This document shows, piece by piece, positions 53,980-62,849 of a DNA stretch of 64,000 nt. The position numbers were made by a program, and so were the translations under genes. The stretch comes from Mesorhizobium zhangyense. Its GTDB lineage: Bacteria > Pseudomonadota > Alphaproteobacteria > Rhizobiales > Rhizobiaceae. How positions within the stretch are numbered: position 1 is the stretch's first letter; every line of letters begins with the position of its first letter. Below the pieces are notes generated by a model. The model had not been told where the DNA came from. It did not search any database and saw nothing but the letters and a program-made list of their open reading frames with translations. The DNA is taken from NCBI RefSeq assembly GCF_011045115.1, contig NZ_JAAKZG010000005.1:62001-126000 (forward strand), written 5' to 3'.

Positions 53980-55044
53980 ATGCAGGCAATTGCTGGGTCC
54001 GTCGGCGACGGCGGCACGAATACCGGTTCCGATGTAGCACTCATTCAGGTCATGCTGATGAAGGTCCAGCAGCCGGCGGGGAGAGGGCCTTACCTGGCTT
54101 CCTATGACGGCGCCTGCGGGGCCGGCACCATTGCTGCGATCCGGCAGTTCAAGATCGACCAGAATGTCGAGCCGCAGACGCCGGCAGCGGCAGTCAGAGG
54201 CGTGATCCAGCCCAATGATGCGGCGTGGCGGCGTCTGGCGGACGCGGTGCCTCAGGCATTCCAGGGCTTGAGGGTGCTGCCGTCGGGCAGGACCGTCTAT
54301 CTGGAAGCGAGTGCCCAGCAGCGGGACGCCAAGATAACGAATGCCGCGACCTACACTTTCGCACCGGCGTTTCGTGTGAAGGTCAACAGGTTGATCAACC
54401 GCATGCACGCCGTCCACGGCATCGCGATCGGCGTCTGCCCGCAAGGCGGTCGTCGCAGCTTCCAGGAGCAGTATGAACTGTTCACCAGCGGCCGAGGTGT
54501 GACAAATGCGGGTCCGGGCGAAAGCAATCATAATTTCGGCATGGCCGCCGATATCGGTTTTGCCGGCCTGCGCTGGCTGCGCAGCGATGGCACCGTGGTG
54601 GAAAACGAAGGCCACTGGCTCGGCCAGATGCACCGCGTGTCGGCCGAACAGGAGCTGAAATTCTGGGATGCTTTGCGTACGGTCGGGACCAGCAATGAGG
54701 TCGGCGCCTATCGCGGCCCGGCCGGCGATCGGCCACATCTCCAGAACTGGAGCGATGCCGGTGTGTCGATGGCCCGCAGCCTTGCCGCCCACCTGACCCG
54801 CTCCGGCACCATGCATTGGGAGCGCGCCGGCCGCGTCTATCAGAGCGATCTCGGTTTAGGTGGTGCTCTCTATGCAGTCGGCACGGCAGCGCAGATATGG
54901 GCGGGCAATGCGACCATCGACGCAACAACACTGACGCGTGCGCGCGCCGCTGCCCGGCCTCGCGCTGCGGCACTGCCGGTGGCCGCGAGGCAGATGGCAG
55001 GGGCTCCGGTTCGCCCTGGCGCGGCACCTGCCGTCGCCGGATAG
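53980..55044 (+). CDS. Peptidoglycan-binding M15-family peptidase
   Basis: 354 residues. An N-terminal peptidoglycan-binding-like domain (1-85, ALIQVMLMKVQQ, GTIAAIRQFKI) precedes an M15 zinc peptidase. Zinc ligands are His184 and Asp191 in ESNHNFGMAADIGF and His253 in DRPHLQNW, with Asp250 as the likely general base three before it. The pattern is that of endolysin-type L-Ala-D-Glu or D,D-peptidases. No signal peptide is present, so export must be unusual or the enzyme acts after lysis. The tail from 300 on is Ala/Pro/Arg-rich. After the TAG the same frame continues 33 codons. Confidence 0.78.
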   Translation: MQAIAGSVGDGGTNTGSDVALIQVMLMKVQQPAGRGPYLASYDGACGAGTIAAIRQFKIDQNVEPQTPAAAVRGVIQPNDAAWRRLADAVPQAFQGLRVLPSGRTVYLEASAQQRDAKITNAATYTFAPAFRVKVNRLINRMHAVHGIAIGVCPQGGRRSFQEQYELFTSGRGVTNAGPGESNHNFGMAADIGFAGLRWLRSDGTVVENEGHWLGQMHRVSAEQELKFWDALRTVGTSNEVGAYRGPAGDRPHLQNWSDAGVSMARSLAAHLTRSGTMHWERAGRVYQSDLGLGGALYAVGTAAQIWAGNATIDATTLTRARAAARPRAAALPVAARQMAGAPVRPGAAPAVAG

Positions 55045-55221
55045 CCCGCTCAGGCGACCGCCGCGGATGTTGCCGCGATGCGCAGGGCTTTGCGGGCAGA
55101 ATTCGAGCGGGCCGACCGCAACTGGAGCGCCTGGTTGCCCTCATAAAGAGGAGCCTGCGGGAGCGGGGCGGCAGATAGGCAAGCCATGCTGTCGGCGCAA
55201 CTGAGTTCAGGAGGAGCAGAA

Positions 55222-55281
55222 ATGGTGTCGATGCCGGTTGCTGCCAGCCGGCAATCCACAGCCAATCGGAAGGCGGCTTAG
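55222..55281 (+). CDS. Possible 19-residue peptide with strong ribosome-binding site
   Basis: MVSMPVAASRQSTANRKAA after GTTCAGGAGGAGCAGAA, nearly the same leader as the ORF at 53304. The remainder of 55045-55368 contains the in-frame continuation of the peptidase (55045-55146) and no recognisable gene. Confidence 0.25.
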   Translation: MVSMPVAASRQSTANRKAA

Positions 55282-55368
55282 AGTTTTCTTGCCAGGAAAA
55301 ATGATTTCTCCCATGGTTGGCATGCTCAAGGTAGCGCTTCTCAATCTCCATCTCAGGAACCTCGCATA

Positions 55369-56386
55369 ATGTTGAAAATGTTATCCGCCTCATCGCTCGC
55401 TGCCGTTGCAGTGCTGCTAAGCGCGACGCCGCGGGCCAATGCGGAGACGATGACGCCAAAGGTTCTGGTCATCACCATGTTCGGTGGCGAAACGAAGCCG
55501 TGGCTGGAGGGAGAGAAGCTCGACCGGAAAATAGCGGTCCCGGGGTTGTCCAAGGAGTATCCCGAGGTGGCCTGCGACGAGAAAGGCCTTTGCGTGATGA
55601 CCACTGCCATGGGCTACGCCAACGCCGCCAGCTCGGTGTCGGCGCTGGTCTATAGCAACCTTTTCGATCTCAAGCAGACCTATATCCTGATTGCCGGCAT
55701 CGCTGGCGTCGACCCGGAAGAAGGCACGCTGGGCTCGGCCCACTGGGCACGCTACGCCGTCGACGGCGGGCTTCGCCACGACATCGACCCGCGGCAGATC
55801 GCGGCGGATTGGCCGAGCGGCATCGTCGCGCTGGGCGCGAGCAAGCCGGGCGAAAAGCCGAAATGGGCCGCCGGCACCGAAGTCTATCAGCTCAACGAAC
55901 CGCTGCTGCAGAAAGCTTTCGCACTGAGCAAGGACGTTGAACTGGCCGACAACGACGATGCGAAAGCCTACAGGGCGTCCTATCCATCGGCGCCGGGCAA
56001 CGCGGCTCCGGCTGTCAGCATTTGCGACACTGTGTCGATCGACACCTATTGGCACGGTTCGAAGATAGCCGAAGGAATGGGCGCCTGGTCGACCATGATG
56101 ACGGATGGCAAGGCAAACTATTGCACGACGCAGATGGAGGACAACGCCTCGCTCACCGCCTTGCGCCGTGCCGCCGATGCCGGGCTTTTGAACTTCGATC
56201 GCATAGCCCTGCTACGAACCGCTTCCAATTTCGACCGCGAAGCGCCAGACCGCCGCACAATCATTGTCAGCCAAGTCCGGCGGCTTTGGTCCTGCCACCG
56301 CCAATGCCTATCGTGTGGGCGCCAAGGTCGCCCATTCGATCATCGAAGATTGGGATGGCTGGGAAAAGGGCGTGCCGAACCAGTAG
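55369..56386 (+). pseudogene. Frameshifted purine nucleoside permease (NUP family)
   Basis: Residues 1-288 read as a NUP-family protein: a signal peptide (MLSASSLAAVAVLLSATPRANA), KVLVITMFGGETKPWL, YILIAGIAGVDPEEGTLGSAHWARYAVDGGLRHDID, SICDTVSIDTYWHG and LLRTASNFD. Just after NFD (56227-56235) the frame breaks. In the +1 frame the family end is intact: SGGFGPATANAYRVGAKVAH, IIEDWDGWEKGVPNQ, stop at 56384-56386. One base is missing or extra between 56236 and 56245. Either a recent pseudogene or a sequencing error. The family transports purine nucleosides. Confidence 0.85.
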
Positions 56387-56409
56387 GCGAACGTCGCAGG
56401 CTTATCGTC

Positions 56410-56434
56410 GGCGCTCCTCGTCAAGGGGAGCGCC
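56410..56434 (+). terminator. Hairpin after the NUP gene
   Basis: GGCGCTCC and GGAGCGCC pair around a nine-base loop, 23 bases after the family stop codon, followed by TCTT. A plausible weak terminator. Confidence 0.5.
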
Positions 56435-56511
56435 TCTTGCCCTCGATCCTTCGAGCGACTGCAACGTACGGCAATCTCACGCGATCCGGCTTTTTTCGGA
56501 AACGAGGCCGT

Positions 56512-56587
<76 letters not shown>

Positions 56588-56736
56588 GTCCAACGGCTGG
56601 CGATATTTATGGTTTCGCAGCCCGCCATGTCAAGCAAGCACATCGGCGGGCGGATGGCGGGGCTGCGACGTAGAGCGCCGGGCCTTGCCGCACCGGCGTG
56701 CAGTCGTTACATGTCGGAACTTCAATGGAGAACGGC

Positions 56737-57030
56737 ATGCTCGCCCTCATTCAGACCCTGGTCCTGGCGCTGGACATCTACTGGTGGATACTCATCGGCT
56801 CGGCCATCTTCTCATGGCTCTATGCGTTCAACGTGGTCAATTCCCGCAACCAGTTCGTCGGGGCGATCGGAAGCTTTCTGTTCAAGGCTACCGAGCCGGT
56901 GCTGGCGCCCATACGCCGCATCCTGCCGGACCTCGGCGGCATCGATATCTCGCCGATCATCGTCCTTCTGCTCATCTTTTTCCTGCGGCAGTTCATTCTG
57001 ACCACCATCGCGCCGATCCTGCTCTCGTAG
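56737..57030 (+). CDS. YggT-family membrane protein
   Basis: 97 residues with two hydrophobic helices: [19 protein letters not shown] and [17 protein letters not shown], separated by the family segment [22 protein letters not shown]. YggT proteins affect osmotic tolerance and envelope growth. The ATG at 56737 has GGAG six bases before it. Next gene follows in seven bases. Confidence 0.92.
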   Translation: MLALIQTLVLALDIYWWILIGSAIFSWLYAFNVVNSRNQFVGAIGSFLFKATEPVLAPIRRILPDLGGIDISPIIVLLLIFFLRQFILTTIAPILLS

Positions 57031-57036
57031 GATTTC

Positions 57037-57363
57037 ATGGCCGGCTTCTTCCGGGCGCATGAGCATGGCGTGGATGTCTTTGTCCGTCTGACGCCGCGCT
57101 CTTCCCGGGATGCCATCGAGGGCGTTGCGGCGGGCGCGGATGAACGGTCGCATCTCAATGCCCGCGTGCGCGCCGTGCCGGAAAAGGGTGCCGCCAATGC
57201 AGCGCTTGAAAAGCTTCTCGGCCCGGTCCTCGGCGTAGCGCGCGGCGACGTCTCGGTCGTTGCCGGCGGCACCTCGCGGCTGAAAATGGTTCGTGTGATG
57301 GGCGATCCGGCACTGCTTGTGCGCAGGCTTGAGGAACTGGCGGGCCAGGGCGGTTCGGGTTAG
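57037..57363 (+). CDS. DUF167 (YggU) protein
   Basis: 108-residue UPF0235 protein: VFVRLTPRSSRDAIEG, HLNARVRAVPEKGAANAALEKLLGPVLGVARGDVSVVAGGTSRLKMVRV. Function unknown; it pairs with yggT in most genomes. Confidence 0.93.
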   Translation: MAGFFRAHEHGVDVFVRLTPRSSRDAIEGVAAGADERSHLNARVRAVPEKGAANAALEKLLGPVLGVARGDVSVVAGGTSRLKMVRVMGDPALLVRRLEELAGQGGSG

Positions 57364-57395
57364 CATCGCGCGTGCTGCAACCGGAGGATTTCGCC

Positions 57396-58007
57396 TTGAG
57401 ACCATTGCTTCTCGGCCTGATGCTTGCCGGCTTCTGCCATTCGGCCTTTGCCGACGAGATTTCGAGTGCCTATACCGATCTCGATATTGGCAAGGACTGC
57501 GCGACGGTGGCCGCGGCGGCCGAAGGCGATGGCCAATGGGCCAATTTCGTCTGTCCCGGTTACCGCGGCTTCCCGGTGCTCCTCTATGACGACGATGCAC
57601 GCCAATCCGCTTTCTACGGTTTCCCGCCGCCCGGCGACATGGCGCCGGTGTGGGAAAGTTTCGCCGCCTTCAATTCGGTCGGCGCGAAAATCGAATGGCG
57701 TGTCGAGACCAAGGGCGACACGGCTATCCCCTTTGCCGCGATCCATCGCCGCCTCGTCAGCGATCCGGAAGACCCGGAAAAGAAAATCGAAGTGCTTGTG
57801 GTGTCGCGGGTCGCGCAGTTGACCGACGGCAAGAGCTGCGTCGTCGGACTGGTGGTCGCGAGCGGCAATCCGACCGCCAACGACATGGCGCGAAAGCTAG
57901 CGGACGAGCAGGCGCGCGACTTCGCCTGCGGTGCCGACGAGCGGGTTCAGGTCAGCGGTGAGGTGCCGCTGCCCGAATTCACCCGCCAGGAGGAGCTGGA
58001 ACAGTGA
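57396..58007 (+). CDS. Secreted hypothetical protein
   Basis: 203 residues from the TTG at 57396, behind GGAGG nine bases before it. A short signal peptide (RPLLLGLMLAGFCHSAFAD) is followed by a soluble domain with three cysteines (DIGKDCATV, WANFVCPGYRG, ARDFACGADE) and one more in GKSCVVG. Family not recognised. It is probably transcribed with yggT-DUF167. Confidence 0.72.
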   Translation: MRPLLLGLMLAGFCHSAFADEISSAYTDLDIGKDCATVAAAAEGDGQWANFVCPGYRGFPVLLYDDDARQSAFYGFPPPGDMAPVWESFAAFNSVGAKIEWRVETKGDTAIPFAAIHRRLVSDPEDPEKKIEVLVVSRVAQLTDGKSCVVGLVVASGNPTANDMARKLADEQARDFACGADERVQVSGEVPLPEFTRQEELEQ

Positions 58008-58041
58008 CTGCGTCTACGGCCCGTCGATAAGGCGCGCCATG

Positions 58042-58074
58042 AAAAAGCCCGCCCCGATAGAATCGGCGCGGGCT
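58042..58074 (-). terminator. Terminator of ppa
   Basis: On the minus strand AGCCCGC and GCGGGCT form a seven-pair stem holding an inner CCGAT/ATCGG pair, followed by TTTTT. It is 28 bases past the ppa stop. Confidence 0.9.
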
Positions 58075-58101
58075 CTGGTTTCCTGCGGTTTCGACGGAGG
58101 C

Positions 58102-58638
58102 TTACGCCTTCGAAGCCTTACCGCGCTCTACCGCTTCGGCGATCATCTGCTTGGCGCGGGCGGAATCGTGCCAGCCGCCGATCTTGACCCACTTGCCGGG
58201 CTCCAGATCCTTGTAGTGCTCGAAGAAGTGCTGGACCTGCTGCAGCGTGATCTCGGGCAGCTGGTTGTATTCGAAGACGTTTTCGTAGCGCCGCGTCAGT
58301 TTCGGCATCGGCACCGCGATGATCTTCTCGTCTTCGCCGGCATTGTCTTCCATCACCAACACGCCGATAGGGCGCACATTGATGACGCAGCCCGGAAACA
58401 GAGCGCGCGTGTTGCAGACCAGAACGTCGATCGGATCGCCGTCGCCCGACAGAGTGTGCGGGACGAAGCCGTAATTGCCGGGATAGCGCATCGGCGTGTG
58501 CAGGAAGCGGTCGACGAACAGCGTGCCGGATTCCTTGTCCATCTCGTATTTGATCGGCTCGCCGCCGACCGGAACCTCGATGATGACGTTGACGTCTTCA
58601 GGTGGGTTGTTGCCCGTGGAAATCGCTTCGATGCGCAT
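58102..58638 (-). CDS. ppa: Inorganic pyrophosphatase
   Basis: 178-residue family I enzyme hydrolysing PPi. [31 protein letters not shown] begins the catalytic region, and [23 protein letters not shown] carries the metal-binding DGDPID motif. [30 protein letters not shown] finishes it. The ATG at 58638 was chosen at the conserved N-terminus. Confidence 0.96.
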   Translation of the reverse strand: MRIEAISTGNNPPEDVNVIIEVPVGGEPIKYEMDKESGTLFVDRFLHTPMRYPGNYGFVPHTLSGDGDPIDVLVCNTRALFPGCVINVRPIGVLVMEDNAGEDEKIIAVPMPKLTRRYENVFEYNQLPEITLQQVQHFFEHYKDLEPGKWVKIGGWHDSARAKQMIAEAVERGKASKA

Positions 58639-58738
58639 GGTGGGAAAATCTCCGTTTCGGCGCACCGAATAGCGGGCCGACGCGCTGCGCGCAACTGCGC
58701 CAAACATCTCTTTGTGTGACAGAATCTTTCGGACCCGG

Positions 58739-59245
58739 TCAGTCCCAGACGAAGGCGACCTTGCGCAATGCCTTCTGGTCGAAAACTTCCACGCCCTCGG
58801 CGACATCGCGGCCGCCGGCGCCGGCATAGAAGGCCACCGCGTTGGCGTTGTCTTCCAGCGCCCAGACGACCATGCCTTTCAGGCCATGGTCGGCGAGTTT
58901 TTCGCGGGCGGCGGCGAACAGCCGGCTACCCAGGCCGACGCCCTGATATTCGGGACGCAGATAGAGTTCGTATATCTCGCCCTGCTGCGGCAGGTCGCGG
59001 GCGCGGTTGCGTCCGACCGTCGCATAGCCGGCAACCTTGCCGCCGATCTCGACCACCAGAACGGTCGCAGCGCGACGAATCGCATTGGCCCACCATGCGC
59101 TGCCGCGCCGGTTGATCATCGCGTTCAAAGCACGGTGCGGGATGATGCCGGCATAAGCGCCGTTCCATGCGGCGTGATGGACATCGGCGATGTCATCTGC
59201 GTCGTGCGGTTCCGCTTTTCGAATGTCTATGCTCAGCGTCTTCAT
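58739..59245 (-). CDS. GNAT acetyltransferase
   Basis: 168 residues. The acetyl-CoA site is [26 protein letters not shown], and [12 protein letters not shown] is the C-terminal conserved part. Acceptor substrate unknown; similar proteins act on small molecules. Confidence 0.88.
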   Translation of the reverse strand: MKTLSIDIRKAEPHDADDIADVHHAAWNGAYAGIIPHRALNAMINRRGSAWWANAIRRAATVLVVEIGGKVAGYATVGRNRARDLPQQGEIYELYLRPEYQGVGLGSRLFAAAREKLADHGLKGMVVWALEDNANAVAFYAGAGGRDVAEGVEVFDQKALRKVAFVWD

Positions 59246-59334
59246 GGTTCGTTAACCATAGCCGCTGATCTGTGGTCATGGCAAGCAAGCGATGATCGCC
59301 GATGGCCCGCTTTTAACAAGCTCCTGACAGATTT

Positions 59335-59979
59335 TCAGATCTCGACCAGATGGTCGTCGAGTTCGTTGACGTCGTCGGTGCTGATCGGGAAATGGGTAAC
59401 CAGCATGCTGCCGACCGTTGCGATTGCCCGCACGAAACCGTCGGGCAACCTGTCCTGCCTGGCATGTTCCGTGAGTTCGCGGATGACGTCGTCCCATGCT
59501 TCCTGCGGCACATGCTGGTTGATGCCAGCGTCGGCGACGACTGCGGCATAGCGCTCGGCCAGTGAAACGAAGATCAGAACGCCGGTCCGTTCTGTGGTCA
59601 GATGGACATTGCGGGCAAGGAATTGCTTCGAGGCATTGCCATGCGCGCGACGGTAGCGGAGGCCGCGCGGCACCAGCAGAATCCGCAGGGATGGCACCAG
59701 CCACAGCAGGATGAGCGCGCTGGCGGCTGCCAGCAATTGCGCCGCGACGAAAACCGGCGCGCGAACGCTGACCCACCAATATTCGAGCCCGAAGGCGACC
59801 AGCAGGCTGAGGACCAGGATCGTCGCAAGGATCATGAAGCCGGCCGGAAAGAAATAGCTGTCGCTGGAGCGTGCGACGACGCAGTAGATTTCGCCGGCCG
59901 TATCCTTTTCGGCGGCGCGAATCGCTTCGGCAATGCGGGCGTGGTCTTCGGCGCTCATGGTTTGTACCGGTGTCTGCAT
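59335..59979 (-). CDS. TPM-domain membrane protein, short form
   Basis: 214 residues. An N-terminal amphipathic part with AGEIYCVVARSSDSY, two membrane helices (FMILATILVLSLLVAFGLEYW and FVAAQLLAAASALILLWLV), and then the TPM-like domain (TERTGVLIFVSLAERYAAVVAD). It is last in the lemA-TPM-TPM operon, its ATG adjoining the previous stop. Confidence 0.85.
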   Translation of the reverse strand: MQTPVQTMSAEDHARIAEAIRAAEKDTAGEIYCVVARSSDSYFFPAGFMILATILVLSLLVAFGLEYWWVSVRAPVFVAAQLLAAASALILLWLVPSLRILLVPRGLRYRRAHGNASKQFLARNVHLTTERTGVLIFVSLAERYAAVVADAGINQHVPQEAWDDVIRELTEHARQDRLPDGFVRAIATVGSMLVTHFPISTDDVNELDDHLVEI

Positions 59980-60861
59980 CTACCAGCTCCCCGATGATCC
60001 GCCGCCGCCCGACGAGCCACCACCGCCGGAAAAGCCGCCACCACCCGACGACCAGCCGCCGCCACCGCCACCGGATGACCAGCCTCCTCCGCCCGAAGTC
60101 CAGCCGCCGCGCGACGACCGGCCCGAACCGGTGCCATAGTTGAAATCCATGCCGAGCCATCTGTAGCGGCCGGGTCCGATCTTGGTGCCAAGCATCGGCG
60201 GCAGGATGTTTATGGCAAAGCCGCCGAAGAACAACGTTCCCCAGATCAGCAGGAAAATCACCAGCGCGATGTCGACCGGCTCGGAATCGTCGCTCTGGTT
60301 GCGCTTGGCGCGGGCTTCGAGTTCGGCAGCGTTGCCTTCGAGAACCATGGTGATGTCGTCGACAGCGCCCGAAATACCGCCGGAAAAATCTCCGGCGCGG
60401 AAGGCCGGAACCATGGTGTTTTCGATGATGAGTTTCGAGTGCAGGTCGGTCAGCGTGCCTTCAAGTCCATAGCCGACTTCGATGCGCATCTTGCGGTCGG
60501 CTTGCGCGACGAGCAGCAGGACGCCGTTGTTCTCGCCAGCCTGACCCAGCCCCCAAGCGCGGAACAGCCGGTTGGCGTAGGGCTCGATCTCCTCGCCGTC
60601 GAGGCTCGGAATGGTGGCGACGACGATCTGGTCGGAGGATTTCTGCTCGAATGCCGCAAGCTTCTGTTCAAGGGCGGCGCGCTCAGCCGGGCTCATCATG
60701 CCGGCGCTGTCGACAACGCGGCCCGTCAGGGCCGGCAGCTCGGCGGCCTGGGTAACGGCACAGAAAGCCAGAAGCGCAAAGAGCAGGCCGACAAGGAAAT
60801 GCGCCTGCCGGCCCATGCGAGCCGGAAGAGCGCGTTGCCATCTGGCGCCGGCGTCAATCAT
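59980..60861 (-). CDS. TPM-domain membrane protein with Gly/Ser-rich tail
   Basis: 293 residues. A signal peptide (ending VTQAA) precedes the TPM domain (ALTGRVVDSAGMMSPAERAALEQKLAAFEQKS, VATIPSLDGEEIEPYANRLFRAWGLG, NNGVLLLVAQADRKMRIEVGYGLEG), a membrane helix (ALVIFLLIWGTLFFGGFAI), and a tail of about 45 residues of almost only Gly, Ser and Trp. This is the COG1512/YgcG form typically paired with LemA. Confidence 0.92.
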   Translation of the reverse strand: MIDAGARWQRALPARMGRQAHFLVGLLFALLAFCAVTQAAELPALTGRVVDSAGMMSPAERAALEQKLAAFEQKSSDQIVVATIPSLDGEEIEPYANRLFRAWGLGQAGENNGVLLLVAQADRKMRIEVGYGLEGTLTDLHSKLIIENTMVPAFRAGDFSGGISGAVDDITMVLEGNAAELEARAKRNQSDDSEPVDIALVIFLLIWGTLFFGGFAINILPPMLGTKIGPGRYRWLGMDFNYGTGSGRSSRGGWTSGGGGWSSGGGGGGWSSGGGGFSGGGGSSGGGGSSGSW

Positions 60862-60916
60862 CGCTGCCTCGGATCAATCGAATACACAGCCCTGGCTGCC
60901 TCGGCCGCTCTTGGCC

Positions 60917-61540
60917 TCAGTTGAACTTGACCGCCGGCACTTCCATCTTGTCGTCCGGCACGGTGAAGTTCTGGAAGGGCTGGTTGTTGGTGAACCACAG
61001 CTTGGCCCAGATGAGGGACGGGAAGGTTTTTAGCGTCGTGTTGTAGACCCTCACGGCCTCGATGTAGTCGCGGCGGGCAACCGCGATGCGGTTCTCGGTG
61101 CCTTCGAGCTGCGCCTGCAAAGCGAGGAAGTTCTGGTTGGCCTTCAGGTCGGGATAGTTTTCGACCACCGCCAGCAGTCGCGACAGGGCGCTGGTCAGGC
61201 CGGACTGGCTGTCCTGGAAGGCCTTGAATTTTGCCGGATCGTTGAGCGCCTCGGGCGGCAGCGTCATTTGCGTTGCCTTGGCGCGCGCCTCGACTACGCC
61301 TTCGAGCACGTCCTTTTCATGGGAGGCATAGCCCTTCACAGTCTCGACGAGATTCGGGATCAGGTCGGCACGGCGCTGGTACTGGTTCAGCACCTCGCTC
61401 CAGGCCGCCTTGGCCTTTTCCTCATTCGTGGGGATGGTGTTGTAGCCGCAGCCGGCCAGAAACGGCAATGCGATCGCCATCAACAGGAATGCGGGAAGCA
61501 TGCGGATGGTTGGAAATGGCATAAGGCGCTGGGCGAACAT
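60917..61540 (-). CDS. lemA: LemA-family lipoprotein
   Basis: 207 residues. Lipobox FLAGC (about residue 31) after a hydrophobic signal. Family motifs are WSEVLNQYQRRADLIPNLVETVKGYASHEKDVLEGVVEARAKA, ALSRLLAVVENYPDLKANQNFLALQAQLEGTENRIAVARRDYIEAVRVYN. It heads an operon with two TPM proteins; all three are envelope proteins of unsettled function. Confidence 0.93.
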   Translation of the reverse strand: MFAQRLMPFPTIRMLPAFLLMAIALPFLAGCGYNTIPTNEEKAKAAWSEVLNQYQRRADLIPNLVETVKGYASHEKDVLEGVVEARAKATQMTLPPEALNDPAKFKAFQDSQSGLTSALSRLLAVVENYPDLKANQNFLALQAQLEGTENRIAVARRDYIEAVRVYNTTLKTFPSLIWAKLWFTNNQPFQNFTVPDDKMEVPAVKFN

Positions 61541-61705
61541 GGAATATCCCCTGGATCATGATCGGACGCGCAAGAAGTATCACAATCACCGCATAAGGAA
61601 ACGGGTTGTGAACCCAGGTGCTTAACAACCATGATGTCAGGCGGGTTCCGGACTGTGAATGGATATGCGAACGCGGTAGACTCCGCGGGAACAAGGATTT
61701 TAAAC

Positions 61706-61960
61706 GTGGCAGACCGGGACAAGGACAGTAGCGCCGAATCACGGCGCATTCTCGATCGTATTGCGCGCGAGGCCGACAGCAGCGGCTCGTCGCTGGTTTC
61801 GCGTACGGTCAAACGCGCCCGCGATCACGTCTCGGCTGCAGACGTCGATGAAAAGGATTGGGTCGACCATCTCGGCACGCGCATCGGCCGTGTGCTCGGG
61901 TTGGTGATCTGCGTCGGGCTTCTGGCCTGGCTGGTAATGTTTCTGGTGCGGGGCGCTTGA
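61706..61960 (+). CDS. Small membrane protein next to pdxY
   Basis: 84 residues from GTG 61706 with AAGGA eight bases before. The first 60 residues are charged and helical (ESRRILDRIAREADSSGSS), and one C-terminal membrane helix (VLGLVICVGLLAWLVMFLV) ends the protein, a tail-anchored topology. Family unknown. Four bases before pdxY. Confidence 0.65.
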   Translation: MADRDKDSSAESRRILDRIAREADSSGSSLVSRTVKRARDHVSAADVDEKDWVDHLGTRIGRVLGLVICVGLLAWLVMFLVRGA

Positions 61961-61964
61961 TTTC

Positions 61965-62849
61965 ATGAATTCCGAAACTGCCGACGCGCCGCGCGCCGTC
62001 ATCGTCATTTCCAGCCATGTCGTGCGCGGTTCGGTGGGAAACCGCGCCGCCGTCTTCGCGCTGGAAACGCTTGGCTATCCCGTATGGGCGGTGCCGACCG
62101 TGACACTGCCCTGGCATCCCGGCCACGGCCGCGCCACAAGGATCGTGCCGGAGCCGGAACAGTTTTCCGCGCTGATGAAGGATCTGGAGCGGGCACCCTG
62201 GCTAGGCGAGGTTGCCGGCGTGCTGTCAGGTTATCTCGGCAATGCCGAGCAGGCAAAAGCGGTGGCCTCGCTGGTGGAGGCGGTGCGCGCCAAAAACCCG
62301 CAGGCGACCTATATCTGCGACCCGGTGATGGGCGATCTCGGTGGGCTCTATGTGCCCGAGGCACTGGCGATCGCCTTGCGCGACGTGCTGCTGCCGATTG
62401 CCGATATCGCCACGCCCAACCGCTACGAGCTGGAATGGCTGACCGGGACCAAGCTCGAAGACATCAAATCGGTGATGGCGGCAGCCCAGCAGGTCGGTCC
62501 CGACATGATGCTGGTGACTTCGGCGCCGGCGATGATGGCCGGTAGCACCGGCAACCTGCTCTTGACGCCCAGTGCCGCGCTGCTGGCCGAGCATCGCATC
62601 ATCGACCGGCCTCCCAACGGCCTCGGCGATCTCACCGCCGCCGTGTTCCTGGCGCGGTTGCTCGGCGGCCAGCCGGTGGAAAAGGCGCTGCAATCGACCA
62701 CGGCTGCAGTGTTCGAAATCCTGGCGCGGACGGCCAAGCGCGGCGGCGACGAGCTGCAGCTCGAAACCGACGCGCAGAGCCTGTCGCACCCCATGGCGAT
62801 GGTGCAGCTTCGCCATCTGATGCATCCCGGCAAGGGCCGCCGGGCTTGA
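61965..62849 (+). CDS. pdxY: Pyridoxal kinase
   Basis: 294-residue ribokinase-like enzyme phosphorylating pyridoxal. AVIVISSHVVRGSVGNRAAVFALETLGYPVWAVPTVTLP is the PdxY/PdxK start; TYICDPVMGDLGGLYVPEAL, TPNRYELEWLTG and the anion hole PPNGLGDLTAAVFLARLL follow. Its stop overlaps the next start. Confidence 0.93.
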   Translation: MNSETADAPRAVIVISSHVVRGSVGNRAAVFALETLGYPVWAVPTVTLPWHPGHGRATRIVPEPEQFSALMKDLERAPWLGEVAGVLSGYLGNAEQAKAVASLVEAVRAKNPQATYICDPVMGDLGGLYVPEALAIALRDVLLPIADIATPNRYELEWLTGTKLEDIKSVMAAAQQVGPDMMLVTSAPAMMAGSTGNLLLTPSAALLAEHRIIDRPPNGLGDLTAAVFLARLLGGQPVEKALQSTTAAVFEILARTAKRGGDELQLETDAQSLSHPMAMVQLRHLMHPGKGRRA

